NCBI GenBank assembly: GCA_036345935.2
Contig: JADWOT020000003.1
Location: 12,498,524-12,562,523 of the forward strand
Direction of reading: 5' to 3'
Length of the DNA stretch: 64,000 bases
From: Taenia hydatigena
Taxonomy: Eukaryota > Platyhelminthes > Cestoda > Cyclophyllidea > Taeniidae
Part shown: positions 38,370-50,965 of the stretch, in pieces
Layout: every line of letters starts with the position of its first letter
Numbering within the stretch: the stretch's first letter is position 1
The notes under the pieces: generated by a model
What the model saw: the letters and a program-made list of their open reading frames with translations, nothing else
Database searches by the model: none
Told to the model about the DNA's origin: nothing
Program-made: the position numbers and the translations under genes

Positions 38370-40420
38370 AAACCGACAATATGCAAAAATTAAAGAGGTA
38401 CTGGGACCCTTGGTGTTCTCCAAGTCAATACGCAGCTGCGAATTAGTCTTCGTGCAAACATTGCACATGATCAAATCGAACAGTCGAACCAACTGGGACG
38501 CTGATGGTCGTTGACACGGGTCCACTGCTATCCCACTGCCCACACAAAGTTTCATCAGGTCTGATCCCCAACGATGAGGATTCTGCGCATGTAAAAGTAT
38601 AGGATTCTCACCGATCGAAGAGGCTCTTTAGAAATGGTGGCCATGAACGAACCTTCACGGAGCATGGATTTACATCTTGGTCCAACCTTCGTGTCAGCAT
38701 TCCTCAAAGTGAGATCGTCACGCTGTAAGTATCTACCGCCTCTGGGTAACAGGCGTAGAATTCATCTGTTGCACCTGGGTTTGTGAATAAAAAAGAGAGA
38801 GGGGAAAGAGCATGCGCTCAAGCATTTCGGTGGGGAAGGTAGGCAAAGCACAATTTATCCCAAACGATTGCAGGTTTAACTACTGCCCTCACGGTAGGTA
38901 CCACGACAGCTTCTCTCCTTTGACTAAGATAGGAAAAATGTCTGCATCAAACTAGAAGAAAAACTGGGCAGAGAAAGTCACTGCATGTATCGGAACCAGA
39001 AAACATTATTCCACAGCAACTGGCAGCCTCATCTTCATCAAAAGTCTGGTCCATTGTTCCATAAATACAACTACGAAGCCATTCAAATCCATTTTTCGCC
39101 TCATGAGATCATAAATAAAAGTGATGTTTGCTTTTTCGTTCGGTTTGATATGGTGGTGCGTTTGTGGAAGAATTGGACAGGTGGTAACGATCAAAGCTAC
39201 TTCATCTGGTCTGAATAAATCATGTTGTTCAACATAACACATTCACATCACAATGACCCCATAAGAGGATATTGCTACACCCTATATGATCCCAACCCAA
39301 GCTTTGCATCCATCGATTACTTCATCGGCGACAAAGTGAACCGAATCATTCTAGAAAGGTTCAAGTCTTCTCACATCGGTCCCCACTTGAACTGCTTACA
39401 TGCGCATACTTTGATAGTGGAGATAAGTTTAAAGAGCAGAGACGTAGATCATGTGGAATAGCATATTAGCTTTATAAAACGTGACATTTCGTCTTTTCAT
39501 TCGCAAAGGCAATAGCTTAAATTTGATTCCACCAGTCCTCATAATACCCGGTTGCTCTACTTAATCCACGCAACATCATAACACAATCACTACCGTCCGT
39601 GGTTCAGATGTTCCAGTGTTTCTAGCAATGACACCAAATGTCGGCTATTTCTGCGGCTAAGAGCATACAGCATAACAGATAAATACAGGCCTCCTATTTC
39701 TGACATTAAGGTCAGGAAAAAAAGCTGGAACTGCATATACATGCCGCGTTGGTAGTATGTAGCAATGCGAAACCGAAGTCTCTGAAATTTGGAAGTGGCT
39801 TGATTAAATACAGACAGAAGAGTGAAAAATACATCAAGCCCTACGCTGTTGCACCTCCAGCACCATATATGAAAGAGAGCCCTGATTTACTGACTGCAGC
39901 TCCTCCTTGCTCGCCTCATAAATCTTGGAGCTACTGAAGTCACTTATTTTAGGGGTAGTGCATCCGCCATAGAGCAGCATATTAGCAGGTTTCAAGTCCC
40001 GATGGATGGTTGGCTCAGCGCGCGAGTGAAGTCAATCCAACCCATCTGCCAGATGCAGAGCTTAGAGCATCACATGCCAAATGCTGTACTCAACATCTGA
40101 ATGAATGACTATAGACGGGAGGAAACGGTCTTGCTGCAAAGAAAAGAGGCTGTCTGCGTTCTTTCAAAGGGGCATCTGTTGCTCGCTCAATTTCAGCATA
40201 GCGAACGCCAGCTATTTGCGTATTTGGGCCGGCACCAATGAACCTGACAATGTTTGGGTGGTTGCAGTCAGCAATTGTGTAGGCTTTGCGGCAGTTGCAC
40301 ATGCACCCAACAATCGTATTCGTAGGTCTGAAATCGCTTTTTACTACATTCTTGCGCTGGTAGGTCCCGAACGGGACGAATCCGTAGCCTCCTCCTGAGG
40401 CGCTCCTAAAGAAACATGAA
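38370..40420 (-). pseudogene. TAK1-like (MAP3K7-type) protein kinase pseudogene
   Basis: TAK1 kinases are cytoplasmic MAP3Ks in TGF-beta and stress signalling. Minus-strand pieces follow the kinase fold in order. After acceptor 'tttctttag' (40,418): SGGGYGFVPFGTY (glycine loop) and, near 40,250, CNHPNIVRFIGAG, like TAK1 'VNHPNIVKLYGAC'. Near 39,940-40,040: DWLHSRAEPTIHRDLKPANM then TPKISDF. Near 39,850: GSLSYMVLEV, like 'GSAAWMAPEV'. Near 38,700-38,750: YPEAVDTYSVTISL then stop then GMLTRR, like '[21 protein letters not shown]'. At 38,430-38,540: AVDPCQRPSASQLVRLFDLI, like '[20 protein letters not shown]'. DFG has become DFS, APE has become VLE, and stops and frameshifts are frequent. It is not a working kinase. 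Confidence 0.82.
38985..39461 (+). other. Plus-strand frame with one stop, possibly glycosyltransferase-derived
   Basis: Lying antisense within the kinase pseudogene, this frame is open for 159 codons except for one TAA at 39,216. It contains INKSDVCFFVRFD and LWKNWTGGNDQSYFIW, faintly like the exostosin (GT47) signature '..D.FFVP.. / ..W..GG.DH...'. The resemblance is short, the usual residues between the two motifs are missing, and nothing upstream supports it. It may be chance. Confidence 0.18.
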
Positions 40421-40429
40421 GAGATTACC

Positions 40430-43400
40430 CCTTGTTTCTACTATAGTTAGAAAGCTTTAGTTAAAAATGCAATTAAAATTTTAGCATAAAAATTGCCACA
40501 CATAGTCAAAAAATGAAAAGGTACATATTTCTCCACCTAAATGCTATCTTCAGGGACATCGATAACTAAATTCACCCTATTCAAATCACTAACTCTTCGT
40601 CTTTCCTAAAATAACACTAACGCAAAAGTAAAATAGATTTAACAATGGAAATAACAAATTAGTAGTAGGTCCAGCCGTTATTAATTGCCAGGAAGTAACC
40701 ACTCGCGTCTTCGGCTTTTTAAAACAAATATATTTCACTTGCCAATATTTGACAGTGCACCTATTTCCAATGCTTACTAACACGGCACAGCTTGATAGAT
40801 ATCATTAAGCAGCAAATAATTTCATTAAGCATAATAGAACTCTCAATGAACATTTTCTCCAACAATGTTAAGTCTAGGAACTCCGAAGCTTTGTACTTGT
40901 AATTAGGAGAATAAAACTGCAAGGTTTTAACAGTGAAAATACAGGGAACCTACAAGTATTTATAACGCACAGAAACAATTCGGCTTCTCCTTATATAACT
41001 TCATGGCAAATATCTCCTATTTTACAAAGTCACTATGTCAAAATGCCCAAAGCAAAAAACCATTAAATGAGGTGCTGCACAAATATATAAAGCCATAATT
41101 TAAGTTCATGGATGACAAATCAAATCTTTCTTAGTCATTAAATAAGATCTTATTCAAAGTCGCTGCAAAAGTGGCAAAGAGCTGACAAAGAGCCTACGAT
41201 TTCTCAGAACTGTCTCTAGCGTGGAGCATCCACTGAACCCAAGATAAACGCAGTCGCAGACTGTAACATCGGAAGGGTTTCTGTGTATTTAACCTGGCAG
41301 AACGTGTGAGAAAAAGCGTGCAAATAAACGGTGTACAGACTAGCTAGATAAAAGCTGGAATTTTCCGTCGTCAAATGTCCCAAATCATAAGGAAATTTAT
41401 TGACTTAAAAATTTGAGAAGGAAAGTGAGGTAAATGACAACGCACTGCCAAAAAGGAACTAAAATCTTTGCTGCGGAGACAGAATCACTCGCACGAATAA
41501 GAAAAGTTCTATATCTCTACCCCATGATTTGGAAAACTTATTTAAGTGCCTTAAGTACACAGATTACCATCTGCGAAAACGAATTGACCCATTTAGCTTT
41601 GTGAGTATGAGGCAAACGCGAAGTGCGAGAACACCAATGTCCCATCAAGAGTCTGTAGGCGGAAATATCCCTGCCTTTTTCGCAAGCTTTCATGACAAGA
41701 GGGACTCCACCTCTCTGTATAGTTACTCTTATAAATATTTGTCCTCCCAAGAAATAAAAGCTTTGGCATAGAGCTTAAGAACGGGTAAAATTCTTAAAAG
41801 AACAAAGCACCGTTCGGAAATGGACTAAAATTACAAACAGCAGATACCCTTTCTTACTCGGTTACTGGCATGCAAACCTTGGTATTAGTTACGAAAATGA
41901 GGGCTAAACAATTTAAGCTCCTATTCGTATGCATTTGAGAATTCAAAGAACTAGGAACTACTTGAGTCGAGTCCAGTAAAGTTAAGATAAAATCCATTGA
42001 CCAGCTCAATTATGATCAGGAAATAGTTGAAAAATAGGAGAACTGTACAATTAGTTTAAAATGGATGTGTAATAGTGGGGCTTTTGGTTTGCGTGCACAA
42101 TCCCTCGTGCAGGTGCTTCTAAGGTCACCGTATGAAGGAAGCGTACTTCCACTGCAAAATGCAAACCAGACACTGGTTTATACAATGGTGCGGCATAAAA
42201 CTAGAAGACACCACATTTAAAAACTTGTCGTTGTTTTGCTGGTAATACGCAGTCAATTCGCATCATGTCTTAACATGGTCAAACGAAATTGATGAAGGCG
42301 GTAATCCAATATCCACTGGCTTCATGAACTCTTAAAGCAACGTTATATCACAGTTTTACTCGATTGATGAGGTTGCTCTGCGCGGAACGAAACACATTTA
42401 ATACCACAAAATATGCCAAGTCAATGAAACTGCCTGCAGTAGTCATCAGTTCATTGGATTATTAGATATGATGGAATCATATGCGGACCGAGTAAAGCGC
42501 AACTACATATTTGGTTAGCATTTCTTAATTGGGGTATACTTTCTTTAGCAAACCGTCTTGGAAGCACTTGCGCAAGGAATCAGCCAAGCATAATAAAACC
42601 CTTGCAAGCAAAAACATGCATAACTAGAGATCTGGGGGGTGCAGGGCAAAATATGAAATGAATAATATGCCTCAACGATGCTGCCACCATTGCATAAGCA
42701 TGTCGGAGTTAATAAACGAATGGATAACAACATGTCAACATGGCACGAGGCCAAGAACGGTATAGTGCATGTTTTAGCACCATTCCATTGCTAGATTCTT
42801 CTCAAATTTCGTAGAAGACACATTGTGAATTAGTGGCGATGTTTTATGCGCTGATGTCTGGACCAAGTGCTACCGAATCCACACAGCTTTCCTCCGCAAC
42901 GAGCACTTCGTCGATCTTCAGCACTATTCGGCGGACAAAATTGTTTTTCTCAAAAAATGACAATTCAGGGTCACATTTGGGCAGCTAAACACAATGTAAG
43001 CTAAAGATGCTTGGATATGGCTATAGGAACTCAATGTGCGCATCATTTATGATAAAAGGATGGAAAAACCAGGTGGTAAACCCAAGCATTTGGCATTCAT
43101 TTTGCAATCTAAACAGAGCAGAGAAGATAATTCAGAGCCCAAGTGCGTAATTTTTGGTTGAAGAGCTGCGCACAAGTTTGAAAGGAGGTGAGCATTCCAA
43201 GCAATGCTAATGCGAATGCTGGCCATCATCACGGATGCCAAAACGAGTCTCGTGCATTGCTATTTAGGCACCAGAAGTGATTCCAAATAGCAAGTCAATA
43301 AATGGATCCTAAGCTACCTTTCATGAGTTTGCACAATGCAAAGTCCTAAAGCGCTTTCAGGAAGTGGTTCCGATGCTCAATCTCTGAGTCATGTCCACAC

Positions 43401-46080
43401 ACCTCTCGAATCTCTCTGTGTCCGAACATTGCATCTACCTGGCAATTTAAACGAGCGAGTCATCTCCAAATCATAAACCTGAGTTCCCTGCGTTGATCAC
43501 AGGTGCTAGAACATTCGAAAGCATATTGTGAAGCTTTGATGCAACGATAAACATTAATAACTCGACATTTAGCAAGATCTCTGCATTATGCCTTCCAGTT
43601 GTCAATAAGGATAAGTCGCTGAGCTCCCAAATTATCGCATTCTACCCCAAAATGTGCTCAAATTATCCAAATTCGTTTTCCAGGGTGCGTAAATACGCCC
43701 AAAAGGCCACCGCTAAAGCACAGGCTGTCCACTTAAAGCTTTACGTATGCTTGTCTTTTCACATTGCGTAGACTGTTCGATGGGTTGAGGTGATCTTTGC
43801 CCCCAAGTCCCCTACAACAGCGGCAGCGTTTAATTTTTAGGCATGTTACTACAGAAGAACAAAAAGTATGTGTTTATTAAATAACCCACTTTGTTAGAAG
43901 CGTATTTCTTTGCGTAGATGAGTTTGTAGCAGAATGACCACAGCCTAGTCAATGAGTGAGCTTGATCCTGGTGAAATGGCAAGGACTGCAGCATTAATAA
44001 TGGCTATGAAAAGTGCGTGTGGGTCGCAGGTGGGTCTCATAATCTAGGAAGTCACCAAGGCTGCGTAAAGTTTTGAGTCATTGCAGGCTGATGGACCTGT
44101 TATTCGCATTCGATGGAACACAGTTCGGTTAAGTTAAATTTGTCATCAGCATGTCGTCAAGCGAGTGTTCTTGACATCGCGACGAGGGACTTCTTGACCG
44201 TCAAGAAAGTCAACGTCAAAGAAGTGCGAACGAGAGGCAGACTTGGCTCAGTCAACCTAGTAGTGATCTTGAGGCTAAGAATGAGTTTCTGCCTACACCA
44301 ATCGCCATAAAAACCTAATGATTTTACCCACGATTATTGCCCAGGCACCTAGCATGGATCGTGGGTAGGGTTTAACTCACCCGTTGCATTCAATATGCTA
44401 TTCCATACCTAGCTTTTAACTTTACGATGCATCGTGCGATTGGCCAAAATATTCTGTCTTCTAGTTTCTGCTTTTAGAATTCCATGAAAATGTTGAATCA
44501 AGTTTTGAATATCAAAAGCTAAAATTATCCATTCGGTTCTGCAATGTGTTCAAATATCTGACTAAAAATGGACAAAAATGAAGAACTCAAGCAAAATGTT
44601 TTTATCAGTCCAGAAAGAAGATGCCTTAGAGCTATTTAGGACTGATTATTCACTTTGGAACATAGTGGTGCGAATCTTTGCATTTACATTCAGACTACAG
44701 GTTTCACTACTTAATTAGCATTCGTAGGCTAATTTTCGGTTTGCGATCCTGTTTATCGTTTATATGGCTGCTTGCTGGAAATTAAAAATGCACCATTTTT
44801 CACTTTAGGTCTTTTTACCGTGCGGCCATGTGCCAGACACCAAGGCATGCAAGCGTCCAGAGTCTGCTGCTTATCGTCCATTGTCGCATCCTTCACATAT
44901 TGATGAGTGAAAAGAGCCCTTAATGTGAGGAAACCCAAGGTAGCACTTTGTCTTTAGCCTTTCGCATCCAAATGTTCCGCTTTCATTGTTTTCATTTCCT
45001 CTCTATGCTGCTACACGCAACAGCAGCATATGGAGCATTCCTTTTACGTGTCGATCCATGAAATCTGAATAGGGTACACCATTGTGAACCTCTTCCAAAT
45101 GATTCATCTTGCCTAATGCCAGAAATTACGCATTGGTGCTCTCTTGCAGCCATACAAGGCTTAAATTTATCCTGACGTTCCATACTTTTGACTGTCAAGA
45201 AGCTGATAGCTGAGTTATCGAGGTGAGTCAATGCTCTTGCACAAATTCAGTGTTTACCTGCATGGATAGAACGACTGGTGATCACCACAGGGAAAGGGTA
45301 AGTATTTTCAAATGCAAATATGCATAAAGGTGACGTGAAAGTTGCCACTACTAAGCACAATATTCATATGTAATTCTTGTATAGCTTTGATGGCTAATTG
45401 ACTTTGGCCCAAATTGCCGAAGAAAGGCTCGCAAGAGCCGATTACTATCTATCTGTTCAGCGTTGAGCACTTTGGAATATCATCAAATGAACTAAGTCCC
45501 GTTTACTGACTCCGCTTTTGCAAATAGCATTCCTCGCTTCAAAAGCATACGTCTGTCTGATATGCGGGTCCCCGAGATTGAGAAAGATCAGCCATGGACA
45601 GTTTCCGGAAATCGGCGAAGACAGCTAATGCCTGTTTTGTTGGCAAGGTAATAAATACTTATTGCAAAGTATGCTGCATATCTTAACACCATGTGAGCGG
45701 CTTCGAGGTAAATAGTGAGTAGGGTAATAGGAATTGTATACGGTAATGCATTTCGATGCATCTGAGGTTCTGTTTGGTTAGCTGCCCATAATTCTTAATA
45801 ATTTCGTTGACTTATTACCGGTTGACGGGATTTCTCAATGACATATTTGTTCTCCATCCCCAACTCCCTTACATGGTGGCAAATTACTGCCATCAAGATA
45901 TTCTGAAAAGATCCGCCATCGTGCATGCAGGACTGTTACTGTTCGTAAACGCAAAATCCAATCATTCTCTCCTCTGTTCCCATCTTTAACTGTATTTCTA
46001 CCTATCTCACCCATTTTCTTAATAAGAAGTATACCCATCGGATGAAACAGTTACCTCTATTCTCCCTATTCAAACCTAGT
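40430..46080. other. No recognisable gene, 5.6 kb
   Basis: No domain, RNA gene or mobile element is recognised. Open stretches at 41,529-41,771 (plus), 43,047-43,241 (minus), 44,113-44,310 (plus) and 44,992-45,231 (minus) are the longest and lack motifs. The last is Cys/Arg-rich and coding-like in composition, but unassigned. Confidence 0.4.
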
Positions 46081-46089
46081 TAATGCAAA

Positions 46090-46287
46090 TCATTCTGCGT
46101 AATGCAGGAGCAATTGACGAAGTAGGTCTAATTTTGGAGCCGCTTTTAGGCGGGGTCCACGGCTGTTGCAGTTTTTCACAAGTTCGAGCAGAAATTCAGC
46201 GAAACACTTCTGCAGTCCAAAAACCGTGACAAACCCCTCATTTAATACAGGCAAGCCCATTTTACATCCTTTGGGTTTGGCTACCAT
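46090..46287 (-). other. Unassigned open stretch with coding-like composition
   Basis: The 65-codon frame starts with an ATG and reads through LQKCFAEFLLELVKNC and LKAAPKLDLLRQLLLHY, which would form two amphipathic helices. It has no recognised homologue, no clear splice sites and no partner exons. It could equally be chance. Confidence 0.2.
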
Positions 46288-46929
46288 TTAGCCAGGAATC
46301 GAGGTAGGGCACAATTATATTCGGCCTACCGAGATAATCACACGCATTAACGCTATACACTGTTCTTACATACCAATTCTAGATGCAAGGTTTTTTTTGC
46401 AAGCCACCCATTTTTTTCACTTGTTACATTCATTGGTAAATTTAGAAAATAATTTGAACCAAGTTCGGCACAAAAGGCTACCTTCGCTAATTTTCAGTGT
46501 AAATAAGCTTCACTTACACAGAGGACTATCCTGACTCAAGATGAACACAGACTTAAAGTTGGATGTCTTGTCAGATCGATTTTAACCATCACTCATTAGT
46601 AGTCCAGTGATCCGCCGAGTTTAAGTCAAGATCGAGTGAAGCAGATCACCGGTCAAAACGAGTTCATTCATCCTATGCATCGATGAGCACCTCCGATTAC
46701 TGTTTAGGTAAAAGAACAAACTCAAGTTTCGTGAACACCAAAGTATGTACTCCACAGACACAGTGAACCACACTCTTGCGCAACTATGTTAATGGATTCT
46801 GCGGAATCGTCGATGCTCCAAAATGTGAGCAGTGTGTTACTGGTTTTACTATAATCCACAAATGAATTGATCACTCCCAATGTGTCATCAAAAGAAGTTT
46901 TCTTTAGGCATTATTTTGCAGCCGGATTA

Positions 46930-47500
46930 CTGGCAGGCACTCAATCAGGACGCAACAGTTCTCTCTGTGTCGCATACACAAATGCCCTTTCCACCTCCAA
47001 ATATGCGGATATATAAGCCGAAAAACATAAGCATTGGTATAGTACTTTGTTTCTTTGACTGCTGGTTTCGGTTCCGGTCACTTGAGTGGCCATATCGCCC
47101 TGTTGGAGTAAACTAAACTTTAGGTCATGTCAGCAGCTCCAGTCGCTTCTCGTTTACTGAATACATATTCTTCCCCAGCACAATGCTTTCTTTTGCCCTT
47201 TAAGAAAGTCTCAAATGCCAAAATCAGTGCAATGCTCCATCATCGCAAGTAGAGCACACAGCATGTATTAAATAATCGACTAAACTGCATTTTACGATGA
47301 CATCGCATCTGACCAACGGCAGTAAATTTTTACTGCCTTAAAATTATGCCATCAAATTTTTGCAAGTGGATTCGTGAATAATGCTTCCATATAAAAAAGT
47401 CATAATACTTATATTAGGCTGGCTTCTTTGTCTGCTGTAAATTGTGCGATAAACCACCCCGTTCTCATCACAGAGATCTGTAGCTCAACGAGAGAAAGGA
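46930..47500 (+). repeat. Unidentified duplicated segment, copy 2
   Basis: This matches 28,900-29,450 in the same orientation, about 18 kb away. The shared peptide block is PAQCFLLPFKKVSNAKISA here. Divergence is substantial, with several indels upstream and downstream. No open frame spans the segment, so both copies look like remains of one ancestral exon or element. Confidence 0.55.
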
Positions 47501-47626
47501 CAGTGTAATTGGTATGGGAATACTTGTATTAATTTTGGTCCTGCTATAAAGCAATTATGTGAACCAGTCTGGAAAGTCAAGTGCTTCACTCGGCTCTGCT
47601 GCTAATTGAAACTCAGATGACTGTAT

Positions 47627-48508
47627 TCACTTCCAAATTACATCTCGACACACCCATTCGAGTATGTCGCTGCGATCAGTAATGCAGCTTTCATTCAGCT
47701 GAACGCACCACATTCGCCAATTCATTGGTGCCGCAATTAGAGTGGATTCATACACACTGCCGAATCTCTGCAAGCAATCCATGAAGAAACCCATCCCACT
47801 TGGCTCCTTACAATTCACGCCCTCCATAATTACCACTCCCAGGGTCTGATTAGGCGATAAGTTCGGCACTATGGCCCGCAGCATGGTCCCTATTGTGATA
47901 CCGAATTCCGAATGGACTGAAAGCTTAATCATAAGGAGGACACAGTCATACACAGCCAGCATTTTCCTTCTTTCTCTTTGACATCTTTCACATTCATCCT
48001 CAACAGTGCAGGGTAATCCATTGTGACCAACAATGCTCGCTCCTACGAAAAGCATTATGGGATAGATCTTGTCAATAGTAACCGTAGTGGGGTGGTTAGA
48101 ATTCACTACTTTCATGGACAAAACGTCAGGACTGTGTAGGAGCCATATCCGCTTCACTATATTGCTCGACCTGCTCGGAGAAGACTAAAAAGGTTTCACT
48201 AAGAGGCAATTCACTTTTTCAAAAGTGCCTCGAGGTGCTCGAATGGATGAAAACTGAAGGTCAAATTTCATTTGTTCAAAGTGTTGTTTAGTGGCTTGGC
48301 AAAATTTTGTGAATTTCGCAGTGTAAGAACTGGAATGCAGAGTTGTGCAGACTTGTTTGTCGACCCACCTCCACTTGCTAGAATATGAATGAGGAGCTTG
48401 CAGAACAAGTACCCACTGCCAGCTTGGAATTATCGAGCAGACATTTGCGATGTCAGCTGCACCAAGGTATTCGCATATCGGCTGGGCCAATTTCGAGGGC
48501 AGATCCAT
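47627..48508 (-). CDS. FBXO22-like F-box/FIST protein, partial
   Basis: F-box proteins bring substrates to SCF ubiquitin ligases; FBXO22 combines an F-box with a FIST domain. From ATG 48,508 the frame begins MDLPSKLAQPICEYLGAADI, an F-box-like start (LP..L...I..YL...D) with later W residues. Further on, DKIYPIMLFVGA, DECERCQRERRK, SPNQTLGVVIMEG and EPSGMGFFMDCLQRF align in order with the FBXO22 FIST region. The frame is open to the stop at 47,627 except for one TAG at 48,185-48,187. That TAG is the last three bases of a possible 30-base phase-0 intron (48,185-48,214, gtgaat...tttttag), whose removal gives 283 residues. Human FBXO22 is about 400, so the C-terminal part is missing or in unseen exons. 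An acceptor-like 'ttttctttaag' precedes the start. It may be a gene with a mini-intron or a young pseudogene. Confidence 0.45.
48185..48214 (-). other. Candidate 30-base mini-intron
   Basis: On the minus strand this runs gtgaattgcc...acctttttag. It has GT and a T-rich AG end, falls exactly between codons, is a multiple of three, and contains the only in-frame stop in a ~294-codon frame. The 32-33-base introns of the CDK gene make this size credible here. Confidence 0.45.
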
Positions 48509-48699
48509 AATCTTAGTAGCATACAAGTTTTCCTTAAAGAAAAGCATGCAGTAGCTAAGCTACGATAAGCAAAATTCAAAATGCAATGGTAGCAAACAAC
48601 CTAATCGACCATGATTAAAATCATTAAGTCCAGTCTGAAATCCGTGCAGAAAAATAAACCGAAAGGCAATTTTAAGGAGACGCTAGTGATTTGACTAAC

Positions 48700-48855
48700 C
48701 TCTTGGTCCATGTTTTGTACCATATCAGACGCTTCTGGACTCGCGGGTGTGAGCTTAGTCGGAACGTGATGGAGATCACAACTCTTCCTGCGCCTTAGGT
48801 AGCAAGACCTAATCAACCCCAAAAGCACCAGTAAAACGAAATACGAAGATGAATA
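48700..48855 (-). other. Candidate exon: transmembrane helix and basic stop-transfer
   Basis: Between acceptor-like 'gaaataatag' and donor 'gttagt' the minus strand encodes 52 codons: a hydrophobic helix (YFVLLVLLGLI), a basic cluster (LRRRKS) and a Ser/Pro-containing acidic tail (TPASPEASDMVQNMDQE). It would join in phase 0 to the stretch that begins the FBXO22-like region. It might be a 5' exon of that gene or belong to an unrelated membrane protein. There is no stop inside the exon. Confidence 0.3.
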
Positions 48856-50346
48856 CTATTATTTCACTAGGGGTTAAAGCCACGCTTTTAACCAAAGACA
48901 ACCAAAAATTCATTGTTAGGTAAAATAAACAGCCTTGTCGATGTTGCACTTAGTCGCATCACTTAAAAACCAGAGCCTATCGACAAAATTAGAGGATTCA
49001 CAAAAAATACAACGTGGGTTTTTTCGCTAAATATTACATTGAATCGGACACACCCCCTTGAAAGTAAATAACAGAGTCGACTGGTATGCGATAAATTTAG
49101 CTGTACAGTGCCATCCAGTTTTTAATACTAATGCTCACGCTGATTTTAAACAAAAAATATAATGTTCGAAGGCTTTAACGATGTGGAAATAACCTCCGGT
49201 GCAGCGAACATTGATAAATATGAGTGAAGCTTAATAACGACCTGTATTAAAGTTTGGTAGAATAAAATAAGTCCACCTTGCCTAACCACTAATTTGATTA
49301 CGTTGACATAGCTTATTGCAATACCAATTGAAAAACTGCCCTCCTTGACTGTCCTTACATGGCGACAAGTCGGAGTATGAGTACTAGCGATCCTTTACAA
49401 AACCATTTTCGCGTAAGTCTATTGTCAAAATATAAAAAAAATCATCATCATCATTAGACAGCTATTCCTTTTGTTTCGTTAAGAAATACGAAAAATTGCT
49501 GAATCGTGTCATTTTGCTTATCTATACAAAACTTTATCAGGTAGGAATCCAAAGTAGGTCTTCCGCTTATGTTCTTGCCTTCATGATGCATTTGTTCCGT
49601 ACACACTTTCTTAACTATTCTATAATGACGGTGAAAACTGCTCCCATTATGAAGGGGCACAAATAAGCGAATGCCAACTCTGTCTTATCACCTCTATACA
49701 TTTCCTGCCCACCATTGTGGTGATTGATGAGTGGTAAAATGAGTTTGCATTCGCTGTGATGGTCACTATTTTCCAAAAGGCTTAAAGACTGGATAAAATA
49801 GTTGTTGCTCACACGAGATGTGACAAGGTAAAGTAAGCGGAACTGGCTTGAATATCTGCGGCGCTTTGGGCCAAAGCACACTCATGAATAAATGTCCGAG
49901 TTTTTAGCGTTTAAAAACAAGATTGGAAGACCGTATCGTTCCCGCATGCGGCATCACCACATTCCTCCCCGTCAAGCCCTGACGAACGATCAAAACGAAT
50001 GGCGACTGCAACGGAATACCGAAATTCATCACTAAATTATTGGGTTGCGTCAAACGCAGCTCGATGTTTGAAGTAAGACGGGCTAATCAAAAAACATAAG
50101 TCACTATCCACTGGTACCAACATTTCAAGCATGATACTTGATAGCATATCTTAAATAACATTTGGTTGCTAGCTGAAATGCTACTGTACCAACCGATATG
50201 ATGCCAGAAGCATCTAAGACCAAGTGGTGATTGGAGACACATCCTAACTTCGTTACGTTAGGGCGTGTTCACTACTTGTTGCGATGAACATCATGGGTTC
50301 AAATGGGTCAGATGTCTAGTGCTCAGACTTGTTTGACTATGGCCGT

Positions 50347-50438
50347 GTCTAGTCTACCCTAGCTAAACCTGACACACACTAGACTGGTATAGCTTTGCTT
50401 ACTACAGTACCTCACCAGTAAGGTGATACTAAGCAAAG
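50347..50438. other. Pair of adjacent hairpin-forming sequences
   Basis: The first has a 7-base stem: gtctagt at 50,347 pairs with actagac at 50,378. The second has a 9-base stem: ctttgctta at 50,393 pairs with taagcaaag at 50,430, with an inner ctcacc/ggtga pairing. This could be the tip of a short inverted-repeat element or chance. No tRNA box is present. Confidence 0.4.
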
Positions 50439-50951
50439 AATCGTGGTCCAGTGTAACTGCTTTCGATTAAGTTTTTACAGGATGAACTATAAGGAGGAAT
50501 AAAAATGATCGATGTCTAGATGAGGAAAAGTAATCGGCGACTGACGCACAAATATGGCAAAACTAACAATCGCGATCTGTTGGTGGCTGTTTCTGATTCT
50601 ATGCCGTTGCAAATTCTTGTTTCTTACTCGGGAAGATAGTAAGGAAATCTCGGCCTCTCTACTAGGCAAAGAATGGTGATTGCGTAACTACTTTGAAAAA
50701 GAGTAGAAAGGATGAGGAGAAAGGAGAAGGAGTGGAAAAAGAAAGAAAATTAGTAAGGCATGAAAGAAAATAAGGTAATACTACACGATGGTTCCTGTGT
50801 ACAGCAAATGAATTGGCCTTAAGAATTTTCCGTTGTGTCATTAATGCCTTAGATTGTTTATTTCTTCCATCCGTTTGCGTATTCACTCATTCGTTTTCAG
50901 TCGCCCTGCTCACTGAAGTGCCCCAAGCATGATTCAAGAAGGTTTTTGGGG

Positions 50952-50965
50952 TATATATATATATA
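50952..50965. repeat. (TA)7 microsatellite
   Basis: Seven uninterrupted TA units lie between 'ggggta' and 'cacagg'. Confidence 0.9.

Noticed and set aside
40105..40398. 97-codon plus-strand frame
   Set aside because: It is the antisense shadow of the first exon of the TAK1-like pseudogene, whose minus-strand frame carries kinase motifs.
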